Source: Aphrocallistes beatrix
Lineage: Eukaryota > Porifera > Hexactinellida > Sceptrulophora > Aphrocallistidae
Reading direction: 5' to 3'
Length of the DNA stretch: 64,000 nt
Assembly: GCA_963281255.1 (NCBI GenBank)
Contig: OY725493.1
Location: 4,557,857 to 4,621,856 of the forward strand
Made by a program: the position numbers and the translations under genes. Below, in pieces: positions 43,401 to 52,792 of the stretch (positions are counted from its first letter, which is position 1; each line of letters begins with the position of its first letter). The notes below the pieces were generated by a model that worked only from the letters and a program-made list of their open reading frames with translations, did no database searches and was not told the origin of the DNA.

Positions 43401-46400
43401 AATATTAATATATAAATTGAATATAGATTTAGATGCTCTATGCATTGTTACATATGCTCATTGCATTGGAAAACTGCACAGTAACAACACTATAGATTTG
43501 GACTATCACCTCGATGCATTCTTTCATCTCACAAAAAGTATGAATGAATGCAATCTACCTACACTCTTGGCGCACAATTTGATGTCCACCCCTGATTGTG
43601 AGCACACATCTCAATACCAGCTGAATTTTCCATACGTACTTCTTGTCCGGTTGGCGTTGTGTTCGAGTAGATTGTCTTCATCCCTGGTTGCTTATATGCT
43701 AAGCTTCACTTTGGAGAAGGGTGTCGACAAGGAGTTGATCGTCCGCGCTCTTTCAAGGATTTCGGTTGGATTATCTTACTCAGATTTATCGAACTTTTTT
43801 TCATACAATTACGAATCTATTTTTATAGAATGGCTATGTCTAGGAATGCCAATTCGTAAATTTCCTTTCGAGTTATTCTGCGCTACAGAACAGCAGTATG
43901 TAGAAGAATACCTCAAGAAATGGGCGCCATTGACTCTTTTGGCTAATGATGAAGAAGCAAATGCTTTTCTAATAGAATTGCTGCCTCAAGTTGAATCGAA
44001 CGAGGATTTACTCAAGTACAGTCTCTCTGAGATATCGCATTTAGTACTGCTACCGAATCCTGAAGATATCCAGCTCCCACTTAGTGTGTTGAAGAGTCAT
44101 GTCGTTCCGTTTTCTAGACATAAGACAGCCCAAGCAAAAGATTGCATCTCTAACCACCTACCTTTGAAATCACGGAGAAAATTATTGAAACAGAATCTGG
44201 AATCTATTCTTCTAAATTTTTTCTCAAAGTGTCTCTATTCTTATAGCATTAATCGTAAGAAAGAAATTGAATCTTTGCTACCGCCATTCTTCGGAACTAA
44301 TATTGATATTTCCTTTATAAATGAGGCTTTCAAGAATAATTTTAACGTCTCACTCTTTTCTTTTTTCGAATCAGATCCTTATTTATTGCCCAGAATGCAC
44401 ATATCCATTTTGAAAGGATTGATAGAATGTGTTCAGCCATACCAGTTCATTCGCAAGCTCTATTATTACTGTACTTTCCTACAGCTGATCACAATTCATT
44501 CATCTCCAACATTTGAGACATTAACTTTCTTGCTAAATGACTCTGTCTACATTCTATTTGATTTCCTCCGTACAAGCACCACTGCTCCGGATAGCTCTAT
44601 TCTGCACATAAAAAGGAAATTCTCCAACTGGATCACACACCCAGACACCCTCACGCTCTTACACACTCTAATTTCAATTTACAAATCGGTTTTGCCGCAC
44701 ATTCCTGACCTAGTCCTGAACACGGTCTCGATTTTAACGGATGTTCTCTGTGATTACGCATGCTCAGAAGATGCAGACATATCCTCGCTATCTCTTAATT
44801 CTCTCGGGAGCATTCTGACTGAAATTAGAGACCGAAAGGCATTTGCCATATTAATCTTCATCCCGTCCAACCCAGTATTAACTTCCCTCAAAAGCTCGAT
44901 TGAAGATTGGCTGGGGGATTACAGTAAGGTTGCGATCTTACGAGAGTTAGCTGTTAATTCGTGGTATTCGCTAATGTCCAGTCTTTCGTACTTGAATCAG
45001 GTAAAGCTGCACCTAACCTGGTTTATCAACAGTGGTAGTGTTAAACTATGCAATGTGAAAGAGTTGAATTTACTATTCGATCAGCTGATTCAAAAAATTC
45101 ACTATGTTATTAAATCTAATTGCACTCAACACTTGGAAACTTCGGTTATTTTGTTTGAAATATTTGTGCTGCTTACTCCCTACTACAACAGATGTCGCTT
45201 GGCTGTTGAGTGCGAGAGTTTGGCAATATATTCTAAACCGTTGAAATTACATCACGCCTTGTATCACATTCCTATTCTCCTTTCTCCTCTGTCAAAGCTC
45301 ATCCATTCAAGTGATATTCAACTGAAAGAACTTGCTTACAATGTATTTAATGCTGTTTCTAACACAAATTCGGTGCAAAACGTTATTCAGTCTTTGGAGA
45401 AAGCTTCAGTATTTTCGTATTCGTCTTTTCCTTTCACTTCTTCTCTCGCGAAAAAAACAAGAAACATTACGAAATCTGCCCACACTCCAACAGAAACAAG
45501 TCGCACTATTCCGTTTGAAATCCAGAATGAAAATACGATTGAAAATACCCGAATTTGGCTGAAAGATCTGTGTCTGCATTTAGTAGATAATTGCGTACAA
45601 GACCCAATACTCATGAGTACTCGCCCGATTCTCCTGCTTCACTATGAATCCGCTAAAGAGTTCTTAAAACTCTTCGTTTATGATGTCATTCTGGGAGAAA
45701 ATTTCGAAATGATATCAACTCTTTCTGATCATTTTAATAACGGATTTAAGCAGGCCTTTGACTATATTCTCCACCATTCTAATGAAAATAGAGTTAACGT
45801 ACACTCGATCAGAATTCTTTTAGAATTAGTGCATTTTCTAAGGAGAAGATCATTATTCGACAACTCACCAAGAGGATATTTTAAGAACAATTTCTTGTTG
45901 AAGGTAAATCATCTTTATGCTGCTTCAAGCTCGTTTTTCTGTAAAGATTACCATTCAACGTTACTTTTCCTAGACATCTACTTAGATCCTCTCAGAAACG
46001 TTTACCTCACTTTGTCGCCAATCCCTAGCGAAGAATTAGTCATTCAAGAACTGTTGATTAAAACTTACGGCGAATTGGGCGAGAGAGAATGCGTCAAGTC
46101 AGTCGCTTGTAATTCTCTGAATTTGGAATTTCAGAAGGCAAAGATGACGGGAAATTGGCCGGAAGTGATTCAGATGTGCAGCAGCTTCCCTTTCAATCAG
46201 GTCAGCTCGACGCTAGATTTGTGCGAGGCAATGCATAGAATGGGCTGGTACTCGTTTTCAAGGCAACAGGTGTCAGAGGATGGCGATGCTTCTCTGTCAG
46301 ATTTGAATTTTGAGTCTGTTTGGAGACTCAGTTTATGGGATGATAACCTCCCTGAAGTGTTAAGTACAAATCCTGCGAAGCCATCTCCTCAAGAGATTAT

Positions 46401-49149
46401 CTTAGAGAACATCCAGGCTTTCAAGGAAAGGGATATCTCCTACGTTCGCAATTGTATTGATTCGAACGCTCACTGGTTTATTGCAGACTTTTTCAACTGT
46501 ACTGAGGGTTCGATTTTCAACATCTCCAAACTGCTCGCCAACATTTCAATTCTCAAAACACTTTCAGATTTCTCTATCTTTACAGATTCAGTTCTTGCTT
46601 GCAAAGGTAATAATGCATTCCCGACCCTACCGTCTCTGATTGCTCCGAAGGATTTCACTAAGGATATCCTCAGCATTCGGATATCTCTACTCTCAAAGAT
46701 CGTTGATTTTCTCGAATTTGAGGAGTTTTGTGATGAAGTGTACCTGAAACAGTTGTTCGAGCTAATTTTTAATGATGTGATTATTGCAGTGAAATTGGCT
46801 AGGCAATCGAACCAAGGTTCTGAAGCTAACAATATCTTGCACGCACTCGAATTATGTCTAAACAAGATGGTGGATTCTTTACCATGCGTTTTTGCTCTAG
46901 AATTTAACTTTAAAATTAAATTCGAATATGCCAAGGTGAAGTTTTTACAGAAAGATTTCCATACATGCTTCTCTATTCTTAAAGATAATTCAATCTTTTT
47001 AGATCTGAATCAGTTCCCTGAGATTTACTGTTATCTACTAACACTCTATGGAACATTTCTCGGAGAGAAACAGCAGGAAACTTCTCTAAATATAATCTCG
47101 CAGTACTTAGAAAGATCCGTCCTCATACTTGGACAATTGCACTATGACTTGCCATCATCAGGCCAGATAAAGCTTTTAGAAAAAGCTTATTTTTCGCTCG
47201 CTCAATACACAGACAAACAGTACAATTTGATAGTAGAATATATGGATTCACCAGAATATGGAACGAAGAAAAAGTTGACTCACACCTTCGAACAAATGGC
47301 GAAATTGGACTTGGGTTCGTCGGAAAAACAGGTTCAGTTGCCTCTGGAGAAAGGTCAACGACAAGCAAATAAGCATGCGAGTGAGTATCACAAACAGAAC
47401 TCCGAATTGTTCCATGATAAATCTGAATTTTTAATGAAAGCCCTTGAGAGCTACTGTAACTGTCTTGAACTGACTGATGCTCATGATCTGTCCATTTCAA
47501 GGGTGATCTCACTGTGGTTTGACAATCATGACATTCCTGTGATCTCACAACTTCTGGCCAATCACTTTAGTAACATAAATAGTCACAAATTCATTCCATG
47601 GGTGTTCCAAATCATTCCTAGACTTTCGTTCATATCAAGTGATGCAAACCCAGTCTTCTCTAACACACTCACCTCTCTTATTATGAAAATAACACGAGAA
47701 CATCCATACCATTGTTTGCCGATAATTTTCTCGATTCTTCATTCCTCTCTTGACTTAATTTTGTCGAGCAAAAAAGAGCATAAATATGGAGATCTTGCGA
47801 AATCAATTTATAATGTAAAATCCCCTTTGAAGGATATTGTAGAGATTCTTGAGGCAGAGAAGGGTGAGATAGTCCAACGAATGAGAAAGCTGTTCATTGA
47901 TTTGGTCGATCTAGGGTATCATAATTACAATCTTACGAAAGCAACCAAGACGGTAGAGTTATCAAGAAATTGTTTCTTGCTAACAGAATCCAATGTTCGC
48001 GACCTTCCTGTCCTCACGCTCGAAATTCCAGTTAGCCACAATAGCGACTATTCACACCTTACAACAATCGTTAAATTCAATAGCAGATATTCCGTCCCAG
48101 GTGGAGTTACCCTCCCAAAGCTTTTGACATGTCTCGGTTCCAATGGTGAGACCTATAGAATTTTACTCAAGGGAAGGGAGGATTTAAGGAAGGACGCGGT
48201 GATACAGCAGGCCTTCACCGTGATTAATCAATTATTGGCCCAAGACAAGTGGTTTAGTGAGAAGTGTATTGGAATCCGTACGTATAAGATAGTTCCGTTA
48301 TCTCAGGGATCTGGGCTGATTAGTTGGTGTGAGGGGGCCATATCTCTTGCAGCCTATCTTATTCACAATTCTGGGGCACACCAACGGTACCATCCTCACG
48401 ATGAGAAGAGTGAGACGTGTGATCATAACTTCAGACTAGCACCTAACAAACTGAAATCATATCGAGCTATTTGTGAGAGGTTCCATCCTGTTTTCAGATT
48501 CTTCTTCTTTGAAAAGTTTTTGGATGCAGCCACGTGGTTTCAGCGTAGGGTCCAGTACACCCGCAGCGTAGCGGTAGCGTCAATGGCCGGTTATATACTC
48601 GGGATTGGAGACAGGCATACTGAGAATATCCTGATCGATACGTCTACGGCAGAGATTATTCATATCGACTTTGGGGAACTTTTCGATTCTGGTAAACTGC
48701 TGACTGTACCTGAGATGGTACCATTCCGGTTAACAAGAGATATAGTCGATCCGATGGGAGACTTGGGGAAAGATGGCCTATTTAGACCATGCTGTGAAGA
48801 AACGCTTCGAATAATTCGCATTTCAAAAGAGTATATAAAGACAGTGTTGAAAGTGTTGTTGTATGCGCCCCTGAACAAGTGGGAGATAATGCAGAACTGT
48901 ATCAAATCCTCTTTGACAAAACAAAACGCAGAAAACTCTCAAATGAATTACAGTCCGAGCTTGTCACTCGGAGGAGAAGATGCTAATAGAATAGCTTTGC
49001 GAGTTCTGTTAAGAATTAATGAGAAGATTGACGGAATTGAAAGTCGGACTCCGCTCAGCATTTCTGGACAAGTGAACCTTTTGATTTCAGAGGCCACAGA
49101 CGAGGTTAATCTCAGCTCCATGTACCACGGGTGGAAGCCTTGGGTTTAG
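40405..49149 (+). CDS. ATM: ATM serine/threonine kinase (PIKK), intronless
   Basis: One open frame of 2914 residues (human ATM 3056). The N-terminus carries a TAN-like motif (INGLLKSKKNRVESRNNLL). A long helical HEAT-repeat solenoid follows, then the FAT region (roughly 1850-2450), the kinase domain (about 2540-2850) and FATC at the very end. Kinase landmarks: GGVTLPKL at 2566, LKGREDLRKDAV, YTRSVAVASMAGYILGIGDR, GDRHTENIL (about 2734) and HIDFGEL (about 2752), then VPFRLTRDIVDPMG. The FATC end SGQVNLLISEATD...GWKPWV matches ATM's GGQVNLLIQQAID...GWKAWV and not ATR's GWTPYM. The motif is DFG, where human ATM has the unusual DLG. ATM signals DNA double-strand breaks by phosphorylating Ser/Thr-Gln sites. 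Its coding sequence, split into about 60 exons in vertebrates, has none here. Confidence 0.95.
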   Translation: MDFEKKIADSINGLLKSKKNRVESRNNLLSYISSHEREVEEILNKSDLVSWKDLINTVLNHDRMEIDINLNSTHQANFAQIPTLLLPVLNLQFMSGSESSLKNVIHHITEQLLSPNECTVNFVGKSYLHILDATIISNHKIRCDLTQDKWNMIYKCMCSLQANPPPHFLNEVSRIFLHLVDLGRGYSTVPASLILNSLSPVLSDLLDNKKSYFINLFTSFNLVTEHSGVNCRALVCRIGEEIFDSVHVFLINPIFQQMTIQILKFFILQFHFHHPSDTIEPKYITKSWIRSVNKLHQIMLELFQMQKNIFSKLLFYNNGFSQISQILFSLLVQVIRAFHLIEMNFPDLDISFSSLTKKVKLSSTNFLELLSEQLSLGFNRNTIAFIHLFRRLLDRLPHFFKGRIPAFIKNLCEIISTASSNLVHDITTEVLHCFIAIVSNPDLIQDANTQQELFTNISHHHIQFQKEPLFYKLLALYLEFDNLIKLPIVWSEFRHSLCFADAHSIAFLWQYISIRDLPSCKDISLRTNHPPLDDRNSNRMCILNCLLPERIDNNTNFVHWLVSCDHFFMLGQILASLSMRSCRKPIRLTKRFVTDSSLRNNMQNEDLDIISDDVLSIMLELEFLPFSPRPTPPDLELYTTKPSAIPEYHSEYISRTNKIFFNLFTHLTASETSTDNKAVGIISLLKYYFYFQFNLIIWSSYHTNPAIPSFQIELTTLVFNQYCEYIMQSPGSIYKLEDFFTEVRIISDYSEKNALCHQNSNNAINSLLKCVPMMLVNNFKSHILHYYKIQRQQDFEIPLDTNPFHTSLLNETLKQSLSRVRVVCNLHWLAHRLNSDTRDCLENFLVEEILSIPLEQLYAQCPDKIFVLHADFTICEYFAAAEFECSHCCLTSILQILLVTCTQLHKFNPTSISKIISILTSLAHRLIEYIKSDQIIPHLVENLLRILTQMYLSSRLTSQNKIAYIKLIFLFYHIFSDSNWPLLTLQATNSEGKTEKTLKILIYKLNIDLDALCIVTYAHCIGKLHSNNTIDLDYHLDAFFHLTKSMNECNLPTLLAHNLMSTPDCEHTSQYQLNFPYVLLVRLALCSSRLSSSLVAYMLSFTLEKGVDKELIVRALSRISVGLSYSDLSNFFSYNYESIFIEWLCLGMPIRKFPFELFCATEQQYVEEYLKKWAPLTLLANDEEANAFLIELLPQVESNEDLLKYSLSEISHLVLLPNPEDIQLPLSVLKSHVVPFSRHKTAQAKDCISNHLPLKSRRKLLKQNLESILLNFFSKCLYSYSINRKKEIESLLPPFFGTNIDISFINEAFKNNFNVSLFSFFESDPYLLPRMHISILKGLIECVQPYQFIRKLYYYCTFLQLITIHSSPTFETLTFLLNDSVYILFDFLRTSTTAPDSSILHIKRKFSNWITHPDTLTLLHTLISIYKSVLPHIPDLVLNTVSILTDVLCDYACSEDADISSLSLNSLGSILTEIRDRKAFAILIFIPSNPVLTSLKSSIEDWLGDYSKVAILRELAVNSWYSLMSSLSYLNQVKLHLTWFINSGSVKLCNVKELNLLFDQLIQKIHYVIKSNCTQHLETSVILFEIFVLLTPYYNRCRLAVECESLAIYSKPLKLHHALYHIPILLSPLSKLIHSSDIQLKELAYNVFNAVSNTNSVQNVIQSLEKASVFSYSSFPFTSSLAKKTRNITKSAHTPTETSRTIPFEIQNENTIENTRIWLKDLCLHLVDNCVQDPILMSTRPILLLHYESAKEFLKLFVYDVILGENFEMISTLSDHFNNGFKQAFDYILHHSNENRVNVHSIRILLELVHFLRRRSLFDNSPRGYFKNNFLLKVNHLYAASSSFFCKDYHSTLLFLDIYLDPLRNVYLTLSPIPSEELVIQELLIKTYGELGERECVKSVACNSLNLEFQKAKMTGNWPEVIQMCSSFPFNQVSSTLDLCEAMHRMGWYSFSRQQVSEDGDASLSDLNFESVWRLSLWDDNLPEVLSTNPAKPSPQEIILENIQAFKERDISYVRNCIDSNAHWFIADFFNCTEGSIFNISKLLANISILKTLSDFSIFTDSVLACKGNNAFPTLPSLIAPKDFTKDILSIRISLLSKIVDFLEFEEFCDEVYLKQLFELIFNDVIIAVKLARQSNQGSEANNILHALELCLNKMVDSLPCVFALEFNFKIKFEYAKVKFLQKDFHTCFSILKDNSIFLDLNQFPEIYCYLLTLYGTFLGEKQQETSLNIISQYLERSVLILGQLHYDLPSSGQIKLLEKAYFSLAQYTDKQYNLIVEYMDSPEYGTKKKLTHTFEQMAKLDLGSSEKQVQLPLEKGQRQANKHASEYHKQNSELFHDKSEFLMKALESYCNCLELTDAHDLSISRVISLWFDNHDIPVISQLLANHFSNINSHKFIPWVFQIIPRLSFISSDANPVFSNTLTSLIMKITREHPYHCLPIIFSILHSSLDLILSSKKEHKYGDLAKSIYNVKSPLKDIVEILEAEKGEIVQRMRKLFIDLVDLGYHNYNLTKATKTVELSRNCFLLTESNVRDLPVLTLEIPVSHNSDYSHLTTIVKFNSRYSVPGGVTLPKLLTCLGSNGETYRILLKGREDLRKDAVIQQAFTVINQLLAQDKWFSEKCIGIRTYKIVPLSQGSGLISWCEGAISLAAYLIHNSGAHQRYHPHDEKSETCDHNFRLAPNKLKSYRAICERFHPVFRFFFFEKFLDAATWFQRRVQYTRSVAVASMAGYILGIGDRHTENILIDTSTAEIIHIDFGELFDSGKLLTVPEMVPFRLTRDIVDPMGDLGKDGLFRPCCEETLRIIRISKEYIKTVLKVLLYAPLNKWEIMQNCIKSSLTKQNAENSQMNYSPSLSLGGEDANRIALRVLLRINEKIDGIESRTPLSISGQVNLLISEATDEVNLSSMYHGWKPWV

Positions 49150-49313
49150 TCTTACATTTTTCTAATGCAAATATGTATGATTCTTGATTCTGTGTCATCT
49201 CACTTGTTTTAATGCGGTATATGAGACTAGTTTAAATTTGTATATCTATATATCTATATATATACTAGAATTTTTAAATACTTTTGTAATTGTATTCAAT
49301 ATTTTCAGTTAGC

Positions 49314-50901
49314 ATGCCATCTAGAATCTCACACCTCTATCCACTTCTTGTGTGCCTGTTTCTTCTTGGCAGCGTAGTGCCAGTGAAGATATGTCGCGGA
49401 GGGATGGGTATCCTCTATTCTCAAAACTGCTATTATCTCCTTACGGATAGGAAAATCTATGCCACTGCACAAGCCCAATGCATGTCATTGAATGGCCACC
49501 TGGTGAGTATTCTGAACCAAGAGGAAGATGACTTTTTCAGAAATAATTTTACATTGCCATTCTGGATTGGGCTTACCGATATGGTAGTTGAAGGTGAGTT
49601 CAGATGGGAAGACGGAAATAGGCTACACGAAAGTGCTGACTATAACAATTGGTTCGCCGATTGGACGCAAGAAAATGATGCTTCCAATGACTGTGTTAAT
49701 TATGGTGTAGATAAAACATGGCACGTTCAACCGTGCAATTTTAATTATGCGCCACTGTGTGAGTTTCCTAGTTGTGATTCATCCAATGGACTGCATTGTG
49801 TTGGAGAGGAACCACCCACTGCTGCTGCCTCCTTCCCCATAACCCCCATTATTGCGGTGGTAATAGTAGTGGTCATCATAGTGATCGTGATTGTAGTGGT
49901 AATCCTACTGATGCTCTATCTGTACAAGAAGCATAACGATTTGTGGAAGAGGTTCTGTTTCTGTCTAGCATTTTCAAAGGTAATGTTAATTTAAAGTTAT
50001 CTAAATTAATGTTATTTTACTTTGATGCAGCAACAAATCAATCTTCAACACACTTATATTCACATTTCAATAAACAATTTAAATATAATTGTCAACTTCA
50101 TTTCCATAAAAATAAAGTATTCTAGTTTAAATCGTGGTGAATATAAATACGATTTACAAGTTTGATAAGCTCACTATAAAAGTTGTTCAAATTTATAGTT
50201 TAATTATTGCGAAATCCAAATAGGAAAAACAGAAGGTGCACGGATTGGAACATGAAAATTTCAGACTGAGGAAAGAGCTGAGCAATCTGAAGCACCAGAG
50301 CATCAACCTTGGTGGTTCTCAGTCTCTCAACAAACCATCGTTCATATCTTCCATCCCAGATGGACAGGGGGGAATGCTGCCTTCAATCCGCCCAAAGTTC
50401 CAATCAACTCATTCATCATCTTTCATAGCTCCCCAGACCCTTCCTGTACCCCCTCCCAGTGACCCAACCAAGCCGGGTCCGCCTCCTCTCACCCAGAACA
50501 CTTCTCTGCTACAAAGTTCTCTGAACGTTCCTTCTAGAACCCCGAGTGTGATCCCAACTCCTCTTCCTCAGCCAAACATGAATTCTTCTATCTCTAGCGA
50601 ACAAATTGCCGGAATTCTTTGGTCGCAAAAATCAGACCATCAGCCTCAGAAGAAAGCTCCTCTAAATTTCCCTCAGTCTCAATTTCCGCCTCGAAGTCTC
50701 TTTCAGAGTCCTTTCCCAACTGATTCCACTCCATTCTCCTTCCCAGCTAACAGCAACCAGGTCACTTCTCCATCTCCTGATGTACCCCAGCTCATGAATA
50801 AGCCAGATAAGCCAACGAAGGAGGAAGAAGAGCTGAAAACAGACGCAAAACAGCCAGATCATGACGCCAATCTCACAGATGCTCCAGGAATAGTTCAGTG
50901 A
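49314..50901 (+). CDS. C-type lectin type I membrane receptor with proline-rich tail, two exons
   Basis: Exons 49314-49979 and 50224-50901 (phase 0) give 447 residues. The start is the ATG at 49314, which is the first ATG and begins a signal peptide (LYPLLVCLFLLGSVVP). One C-type lectin domain follows: CYYL, AQAQCMSLNGHLVSI, FWIGLTD, FRWEDGNRL, NNWFADW, DCVNYG, WHVQPCNFNYAPLCE. The usual EPN/QPD and WND Ca2+-sugar motifs are not clearly present, so calcium-dependent sugar binding is doubtful. A Val/Ile-rich membrane span (about 180-206) leads to a 235-residue tail. Exon 2 encodes almost all of the tail: a short charged helix, then Pro/Ser/Gln-rich sequence with PPP and PxxP runs that could bind SH3 domains. 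Orthology unknown. Confidence 0.82.
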
Positions 50902-51488
50902 TTAAATATTTACTTATAAACTTATGTTATTTCTTTTACCCTGTCTCTTTTTTATTTGCATTTATATTTTATTAGAGTTAGTTTACTATCTTGTATATAC
51001 CCCTTTTAATATACTACCGGGCTGGGGTTAGTTAACCGATTTTAGGGAACAATTATTTTCGTTTACTTCCAAGCGGTTAACGGTACTGATGGTTGTCCGT
51101 TTTACAGAGGCTGTCTGACCCCCGGAGGGTCTGCTATCGGAGGTTCCACTGTCTTTGATAAATATTTTGTTTTTGTTTATGATAGATCATGAACTACTGT
51201 AGATAAGGACTGGAACTTTTAAGTCTTATTATAATTGGATTTAGAGAAAATCAAATTTTAATAAGCTTAATTAAAACTAACATTTCCAAATGCAATAAAA
51301 CTATAATCATTTTTGCGACAGCTCATCATAGGTAATACCACTAAAATTATATTTACAAGATACACGTATGAACGGAATGGATATAAAAATTTTCGAATAC
51401 GATACAAAATAGATCATTAATGAATTAATTAATGAGTAGGACAGAGTCGAGCAGATGTATGTGATGCCGAATTATAGCGATTCCGTGT
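50902..51488. other. Convergent intergenic region after the lectin gene
   Basis: Contains 3' ends of the lectin gene (plus) and the disordered-protein gene (minus). Around 51020-51151 a GTTAACCG-rich stretch ends in GGAGGTTCCACTG, resembling one terminus of a pogo-like element; the partner terminus was not found. No gene seen. Confidence 0.4.
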
Positions 51489-52352
51489 CTAGATTACGTC
51501 GAAGATTACATCCTTTTTTTTGTGAAGATTTTCGATTCTCTGATTCATTTCAGCTAAACTGAACGAACTTTTCGGACTAGCTTGATGAAGTTTCAAAGCA
51601 TCTTGTTTTTCAGTTACTCTGCGATCATTCAGAATATATTTACTTGCGCCATAGGTTGGGTAAGATGCTTTTCCATCCGTTTGAGAATAGTTATGTCCAG
51701 GTATTTTGTTAATATCTGGGTCTGAATTACTTTGTCTTCCACGCAGTGGAATTGGTGGTGGTGGTGCTATTCTCTTCGGTTTCGGAGTTGTGTATTCCGA
51801 CTTGACTACATTTTGTGTGTTTGCCCTATTTCTGACTGTTAAACTCTCTGTTCTTTTCACAGCTAGAGTTGGTCTATTTACTTTGAATGAAGTCTGCTTA
51901 ATGATTTCTTTGTTATTCTTTTGAGGATTTTCATTCGGGAGATTTTTCACTTTGTCAACGTCTTGTGGATTTCTTTTTATTCTACTGTCACCTAATTTCA
52001 ATGAATCTTTCATGCTTTGATTTCGTTTATTTGTATTTTTTTCTACTTCCTTCATTAAATCGAAGTCTAGAACATAATAGCTATGTCCTTTATCATCGGT
52101 AATCTTGGGGAGTTTATCTGTACAATTCAATTTCATTGATGGTTTAGATTCTGGTGTTAGAGGCCTATTTTCTCCTCTTCTCTCACTATTTTTGTTCTTT
52201 TTTGGAACATTCTTTTTCAAATTTGAAAGATTTTCATATAAATTATCGTCCTTCATGTGATTCAGTGATCTTCTTTCCATTAGGTTGACCATAGGCTCAT
52301 AATCACAATCTGAATCAAACCCTTTTTCTGTTCTCTTTTGATGATAAGCCAT
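51489..52352 (-). CDS. Hypothetical disordered protein with tyrosine and proline motifs
   Basis: A single exon of 287 residues, rich in Lys, Asn, Ser and Pro, without signal peptide, membrane span or recognised domain. Short motifs stand out: DYEPM and NLYENL (tyrosines in contexts bound by SH2 domains when phosphorylated, YxxM and YxNx), TPKPKRIAPPPPIPLRGR (a class I/II SH3-ligand type), and a C-terminal helix (SLAEMNQRIENLHKKKDVI). This layout is common in cytoplasmic scaffold or adaptor proteins. The frame is open for 864 bp in AT-rich DNA and shows no interruption, which supports a real gene. Function unknown. Confidence 0.55.
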   Translation of the reverse strand: MAYHQKRTEKGFDSDCDYEPMVNLMERRSLNHMKDDNLYENLSNLKKNVPKKNKNSERRGENRPLTPESKPSMKLNCTDKLPKITDDKGHSYYVLDFDLMKEVEKNTNKRNQSMKDSLKLGDSRIKRNPQDVDKVKNLPNENPQKNNKEIIKQTSFKVNRPTLAVKRTESLTVRNRANTQNVVKSEYTTPKPKRIAPPPPIPLRGRQSNSDPDINKIPGHNYSQTDGKASYPTYGASKYILNDRRVTEKQDALKLHQASPKSSFSLAEMNQRIENLHKKKDVIFDVI

Positions 52353-52792
52353 TTGGATTTTGTTTTTGGTTGCCTTGTTATTAGCTGACTATTATGTTTC
52401 ATACTATTCTCTCTCCGAGTTAGTGTATTTATATTCGTCTCCTCAAATTCTACTATATACTGAATTATTCTTAGTTCTACTGAGTACTACTAAGTAATTC
52501 ATTAAGTTGGAATAATTGAGAATTCCTAAGGTTAGCCGTAATAAACTTGGCGCTTGAACTTCCTTGAAGGTTTAATGTAAGCATAGATCAGATCATAATG
52601 AGTATCAAGTAATCTACATTATGTAATGTGAATCTATGCATGTAGTATGTTATTAATATTGAAAACTCCCACTTCCATCTACTTGTTTGTATTAAGGTTT
52701 TAATTATGCTAAGAATTAAACTCTCTATATTTGTTGGTTATAAAGAAAAATAAATTGCTTCAGTTACTTCTTACTCATAACTACTACTTTTG
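52353..52792. other. Divergent upstream region of the disordered-protein and TRAF-like genes
   Basis: 440 bp between two divergent start codons, AT-rich, expected to hold both promoters. I see no repeat or further gene. Confidence 0.4.

Noticed and set aside
49290-49313. Earlier start (TTG) for the C-type lectin
   Set aside because: Not an ATG, and the stretch ATTTTCAG just before 49309 looks like a splice acceptor; the ATG at 49314 gives a normal signal peptide.
51018-51151. Possible pogo-like element ending GGTTCCACTG
   Set aside because: The opposite terminus is missing, so it is at most a decayed remnant.
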